A stretch of 64,000 bases of DNA, from positions 20,912,428-20,976,427 of the forward strand of contig NC_084803.1 in the NCBI RefSeq assembly GCF_963583255.1, read 5' to 3'. Positions 59,573-64,000 of this stretch are shown here, in pieces (positions within the stretch are counted from its first letter, which is position 1; every line of letters begins with the position of its first letter). The notes beneath the pieces are model-generated. The model was not told the origin of the DNA, ran no database searches, and saw only the letters and a list, made by a program, of their open reading frames with translations. The DNA is from Pyrus communis (lineage: Eukaryota; Streptophyta; Magnoliopsida; Rosales; Rosaceae). Both the position numbers and the translations under genes were made by a program.

Positions 59573-60793
59573 GGTTAAAGTACAAAAAACTACCTCAACT
59601 ATTGGTGTCACGACACTTTCATACCTCATCTTTTACAATTGACAATGTCACACCTCATATTTGTGCCAATGTCAGACCTCTGTCAGTTTTTCTGTTAATT
59701 TCTCTATTAAATGCTGACGTGGCCAGAGACGAGACCCACTCACTAATCTAACTGGATTAAAAAAAAATTAAAAATTAAAAACTAAAAAAAATAAAAAATG
59801 GCCTAAGGGATCAGGCCTTCCCTTTCCTCCACCCGCCCTTTTTCTGCTTCTCTTCAACATCCATCAAACCTTTCCCCATCCCCCAACCTTCCTCCACCAC
59901 CCTCTCTCTATCCTTTCGCTCTGGGCAACCTGCAACGTGCAACCCCTAACCTTCCTCATTGTCGAAGCTCGAGCAGCTTCACACCTCAGCGCGAATCGAT
60001 TGGAAGGTGAAATCCCAACCCAAATCGGCAACCTCACTAGGTTGAAATGGCTGGTTCTTTATGACAACCAGCTCAACAAGCTCGACAATAACCAGATCTC
60101 CGGTTCGATACCGGCGGAGTTCGGAAACTTGTCGAATCTTTCTCTTATCTTCTTGTGGCAGAACAAGCTCGAAGGAAACGTTCCGCCATCAATTTCCAAA
60201 TGTGTGAATCTCGAGGCCATTGATTTGTCGCATAACGGCTTGACGGGGCCGACTCCCGAAGGGCTCTTCAATCTCCAGAATCTCACAAAATTGCTGCTGC
60301 TATCTAACAACTTCTCCGCTGAAATTCCGCCGGAGATCAGAAATTGCTCGTCGCTAATTCGGTGTCGGGCCAGCAGCAACAAACTCGCGGGAGGGATTCC
60401 ACCCCAAAAAGAGAGGGCGGTGGAGGAAGGTTGGGGGACGGAGAAAAGTTTTGGTGGCTGTCGAAGAGAAGAAGGAAAAGGGTTGGTGCGGGTGAAGTAA
60501 AGGGAAGCCAGATCCGTAGGCTATTTTTTATTTTTTTTTAGTTTTTTAATTTTTAAAATTTTGAATATTTAATTATTAAAAATATATTTTATTATTTTTT
60601 AGTCCAATTGGATTAGTGAGTAGGTCCCGTCTCTGGCCACGTCAGCATTTAACTGACAAATTAACGGCAGGCTAACGGAAGGTATAACATTAGCACAATT
60701 TCGTAAGATGAGGTATGACATTGTCAATTTCAAAAGATGAGGTATGAAATTGTCGTGACACCAATAGTTGAGATAGTTTTTTGTACTTTACCT
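59573..60793 (+). mobile_element. Pack-MULE carrying an LRR receptor fragment
   Basis: 1,221 bp. Ends GGTTAAAGTACAAAAAACTA and AGGTAAAGTACAAAAAACTA (reversed right end) are inverted, and inverted homology continues for roughly 300 bp, including cccccaaccttcctccacca at about 59880 against its reverse complement at about 60418. Perfect 9-bp target duplications AAGACTTTA lie at 59564-59572 and 60794-60802. There is no transposase. The centre is a host leucine-rich-repeat sequence. Confidence 0.93.
59937..60500 (+). CDS. Captured leucine-rich-repeat receptor fragment, open frame
   Basis: 187 codons without a stop. Residues about 17-155 are plant-type extracellular LRRs: LSANRLEGEIPTQIGNLTRL, NNQISGSIPAEFGNLSNLSL, FLWQNKLEGNVPPSISKCVN, LSHNGLTGPTPEGLFNLQNL and LLLLSNNFSAEIPPEIRNCS. 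This order resembles the class XI receptor kinases of the RGI/RGF-receptor group (At4g26540-like, from memory). There is no signal peptide, transmembrane segment or kinase. The first 16 residues are not LRR, and the last 30 (after GGIPP) come from the element's terminal repeat. It is GC-richer than its surroundings. A small protein or sense RNA could be made if it is transcribed; that is inference. Confidence 0.7.
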   Translation: MQPLTFLIVEARAASHLSANRLEGEIPTQIGNLTRLKWLVLYDNQLNKLDNNQISGSIPAEFGNLSNLSLIFLWQNKLEGNVPPSISKCVNLEAIDLSHNGLTGPTPEGLFNLQNLTKLLLLSNNFSAEIPPEIRNCSSLIRCRASSNKLAGGIPPQKERAVEEGWGTEKSFGGCRREEGKGLVRVK

Positions 60794-61123
60794 AAGACTT
60801 TAAAAACACAACTAAGCTGCCAAATTTTCACCAAATCCTTCAAGGCTTGCATGGCTTTCCTCTCTTTGCACCAAATCCTTGGGTTGACTGAACATGTTAA
60901 ATTGGTGGAATGGTGGGTTGTGAGCTTGAAACCATGCCTCTTTCTTTGCATGTACCTTTTCCCATGGCTCTTCCTCTAACCACTCTGCTGCCCCTTCCTA
61001 CATACATACTCAAGATATTAATACATAACTTCACATTAAAAAAATTGAAAATAAAAATGAATTAGGCCACACCTTCTGCATCTTCCACATGCCTTATTAC
61101 AATTTAAAAAAATACAAAGATTT

Positions 61124-62060
61124 CTACTCTTCAAACTTCACACATATATGTCTTGTTTGAGTTGATGTAGGCTTGTTGTTAGTAGATTGAGTTACTCCTT
61201 GAGTGGATTGACTAGTAGATGCTTGATTTTGTTGCTTTCCACATATCTTGGAAGTATGGCCTTCTTGTCCACATGACCTACATGCATATGGCTTGGTATA
61301 AATCCATCTTTTCAACTTCTTCCCTTCATGACTTGTAACTGGGGGCTCTTCACCAGGATGTTTAGACCTTTTTTCTTTGGTCTTCCAGTTTGCTTCTTGT
61401 AAATGGGAGGATCAATTTTGGTGGTCTCATTACTAGGCTTGTCCCATTGATCTTGGCCAGGCAATGGTGAAATAACTGATGCATAAGCCCTTAGGTATGT
61501 TGCTTGCTTGTAACAATCAACAACATACAAGGTAACATCTTGTCCCTTCCTCAAAATACAGGCAATAGCATGAGGACATGGGATTCCACAAAGATCCTAT
61601 CTCCTGCAAGAACAAGTTTTAGCACCCAAGTCAACTGCAGCCTCTCTTCCATAATGGTGTGAAACTTGATATTTCATATCTCCAACTAGATATGAAATGC
61701 AATGCCCACTCTTGAATTTTTCAATAATTTTCTCAATTCTTGGCCCCACAAAACCTTTCCATTTCAAGGCATCAACTCTTCTATTTGCCATCCTCACTGT
61801 CAGGTTCTTTCTCCAAGGACGAAAGATAAAATGCTTCGCGGGGAACTCGTTTCATGTCTTTCATTGGGGGAACGGGCCTGGGTGCTCTAGTTGGAGCGGG
61901 ATTTGCAACATTGTCAAAATTGGCTTGTCCCTTGCCTTGACAATTTATGCATTGAAAGCCTCACACAAGTTGTTAAGCAAGATGTCACATTTGTAACATG
62001 TCCTAAAATGTGACCTACTCCAATTATATGCTAGTTTAGCATGTAACCAGTCCCCAAGCA
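61124..62060 (-). pseudogene. MULE transposase C-terminal remnant
   Basis: Reading the minus strand from 62050: WLHAKLAYNWSRSHF, CDILLNNLCEAFNA, a stop, then IVKARDKPILTML, typical of MuDR transposases. Next comes RMANRRVDALKWKGFVGPRI, then YQVSHHYGREAAVDLGAKTC followed by SCRR, the start of a SWIM zinc finger. Then KGQDVTLYVVDCYKQATYLR and PPIYKKQTGRPKKK, and finally a CCHC knuckle CRSCGQEGHTSKIC near 61270. Frames are interrupted several times. Confidence 0.85.
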
Positions 62061-62166
62061 TCTTTATTTTCTTGTTGCAGGTTATCCACAATGTTAGGGA
62101 TTAAATTTATTGATTTCAAATGTCAGGGACTAAAATGATGAGTTAAGCCAATGTTAGGGACCATTT

Positions 62167-63213
62167 ATGATAAAAATCCACAAATATATATATACACCAA
62201 AATAAAGAGAAATAAATTAATTTTGAACTCATCATTTACGAGATTTGGATTTAAAGCATAGCAAATAAAAGTTATATCATTATAAACATGGTATACAAAT
62301 TATAAATTAGCTAAAACATCTATCCTAACCAATACCAATCATATATCAATTTGTACAATTGAAATATGATTATTTTTTCCGCAATTTCTAATTAAGAAGT
62401 CAGACATGCATATTAGAACATCTATCCTAACCAATAAGCAATAATAGGAAGAGGCTCAAGATTATTTATACTAGTAGGCAATGTTTTTGGTCTCCCACGT
62501 TGAATTCATACTTTGTGCAATGCATACAAATAAAAAGTGGATGACATAGGGTTGGTTTGGGATTGTGGTGATTATATTAAAAGGAGCTTATTAAAAAAAT
62601 CTAGATTATTAAATGTGTTCAGTAAAACATACAAAAAGTGTTTTTTTTTTTAAACTGTTGTCAATGGCAGTAGAAAAGCATAGAAAAAACTGAAGTAGAG
62701 TCTACCATGTTTCTATAAAAAGTGTTTTTTTTCAAGGTAAAGTAATTAGTGCTCATTTAATGATATTTTCAAATGACAAGTATATCATCACATGTTTTAC
62801 AAAATTACAATCTTTGCTGTTACATTTTTGTCTTTGACAATTATTATATCACATTAAATATTATATCATTTTTAGTCATTTAATATATTCAAAGCAATTT
62901 ATATAAAAATTTACTAAGCACTCAGACACTGCTTTTTTTTTAATTAAAAACCCTTTTATATAAAAAAAAAAGTTTACCAAACACTTAACAACTTTATTTT
63001 ACAGCTGTTTATTCTCATAACAAATTAGAAACTGTTTTTTTTTTTTAAGCACAACAATACCAAATTAGCCCATCGTTATTATTATTAATTAATAAAATTG
63101 ACGGAATGCAACAACGCCAGTTGCATCATTAAATTTAAAATAAACGATAATGAATTAATATATTGTTCCTTTTACAATTGTGATGCAAATTATGTTACCT
63201 TATATTGTAATTA
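62167..63213. other. Spacer with possible hAT-like insert
   Basis: AT-rich, no gene. A possible inverted-repeat element spans about 62549-63072 (left gggttggtttgggattgtgg; right, reversed, GGGCTAATTTGGTATTGTTG), with several T and A runs inside. No target duplication was confirmed. Confidence 0.35.
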
Positions 63214-63616
63214 GGCCTAATTGGAGTAATAGTCTCCATGGTGATAGGGTAGTTGGAAGATAGCCCCTGTAGTAAAAAAACTAGGATTTAAGCCCATGTG
63301 GTAAAGTCTGTTAGGATTTACGAACTAAATTAAAAATTCTGTCAAGTTTCTGTTAATTATTAGCATATGAGCCGCACATATTAGGCTAAAACAAAACTCT
63401 CCATACACATATTAGGCTAAAACGGACCTCTCCATTAATTGTTAATGCGTGGGGCTAGCTCACGTGCTAATAATTAACAGAAAGTTGACGAAATTTTCAA
63501 TTTTCGGCATAAATCCTAACAAAATTTACCACATGGGCTTAAATTCTAGTTTTTTTACCACATGGGTTATCTTCCAACTACACTATCATCACAGGGACTA
63601 TTAATCCAATTAAGCC
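63214..63616. mobile_element. Foldback MULE-type MITE
   Basis: 403 bp, almost a complete hairpin: the left arm (ggcctaattggagtaatagt, then tagttggaagatag) matches the reverse complement of the right (GGCTTAATTGGATTAATAGT, then TAGTTGGAAGATAA) for well over 100 bp per arm. Flanking 9-mers TTGTAATTA (63205-63213) and TTGTGATTA (63617-63625) agree at 8 of 9 positions, fitting a MULE-type insertion. Confidence 0.85.
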
Positions 63617-64000
63617 TTGTGATTATGTTTCACGTCATTAATAACACTTGGCCTAAAACGGCAATCTTATTATTTGTACTTCACCATCTTCCTTTAGCAA
63701 CAAAAAACAAAAACAAAAAAAAACAAAAAACAAAAAAAAAAAAAACTAAATAAATAAAAGAACAACTCATTTATAAAAGATGGCAAGTTCCAACAATTTT
63801 CAAACTTTTTGCTGCAATCTTGATTTTAATTTGTAGTTGTGAGATGGTGCCATGGTGGTTTTGTGAGGACAAGCAATAATAGGTATCACACTTCATCCAT
63901 GCAAAAACAGAACTGCAGCGAAGTGTGGAAAAGAAATATATGATGATACTAAATTGTTGGCATGTCAATGACACCCACCATTATTGCATTCAACTTGTAA
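63617..64000. other. AT-rich end of the window
   Basis: An A-rich run (63702-63748) and spacer. No gene is recognised before the window ends. Confidence 0.4.

Larger units (their letters stand above)
58962..62166 (-). mobile_element. Old MULE with transposase C-terminal remnant
   Basis: Long terminal inverted repeats: left aaatggttcctgatattgac then ttaattcatcattttggtct; right, reversed, AAATGGTCCCTAACATTGGC then ttaactcatcattttagtcc, continuing for over 70 bp. A transposase remnant lies on the minus strand at 61124-62060, and a younger Pack-MULE is inserted at 59573-60793. The target duplication is not resolved, partly because both flanks are AT-rich. Confidence 0.8.

Overview
The window is nuclear DNA of a flowering plant, most likely a woody eudicot of the rose family (apple/pear type). 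It is AT-rich, with short exons, long AT-rich introns and GT-AG splice sites. It has single plant nuclear genes separated by many nested transposable elements, and several short repeats look like ones I associate with apple and pear genomes. The species call is inference. I saw no bacterial-style operons, CRISPR arrays, rRNA or tRNA genes.

Five genes can be modelled exon by exon with frames that close exactly: (1) a TRB-type single-Myb-histone telomere-repeat-binding factor (minus, 3280-5904); (2) mitochondrial complex I subunit NDUFS4 (plus, 15114-20135); (3) plastid N-acetylglutamate synthase NAGS (minus, 21025-25479); (4) a NEMP/DUF2215 nuclear-envelope-type membrane protein (minus, 30949-35145); (5) a DUF4228 (PADRE-type) small protein whose last exon lies about 3.2 kb from the others (minus, 52736-56671). 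TRB, NDUFS4 and DUF2215 are also close neighbours on Arabidopsis chromosome 5 (AT5G67580/67590/67610, from memory), so this looks like an old syntenic block enlarged by transposons. A decayed DOMON/cytochrome b561 gene lies at 906-1900.

The rest is mostly mobile DNA, much of it with target-site duplications (TSDs) that can be read directly. There is a 7-kb Ty1-copia element (7674-14700), a 2.5-kb LTR element inside NDUFS4 intron 3 (16735-19228, TSD GGTGG), and two related copia 5' halves joined convergently (25992-30198). LTR-like relics cover 35959-41038, with a hAT-type element inside (40110-40618, 8-bp TSD). A CACTA element (41039-45204, TSD ATG) carries a piece of an RCC1/UVR8-like gene and a 1.84-kb solo LTR (TSD ATAAG). 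A Mutator-like element (MULE; 47569-52155, 9-bp TSD) carries transposase plus an OTU-protease domain. A Pack-MULE (59573-60793, 9-bp TSD) carries a leucine-rich-repeat receptor fragment in an open 187-codon frame and is inserted in an older MULE (about 58962-62166). Small MULE-type MITEs occur throughout.

The most interesting items are the three gene-capturing DNA transposons, a predicted GC-AG intron in NAGS, an LTR element with unlike ends in NDUFS4, and a MITE inserted exactly at the TSD of an older copy.
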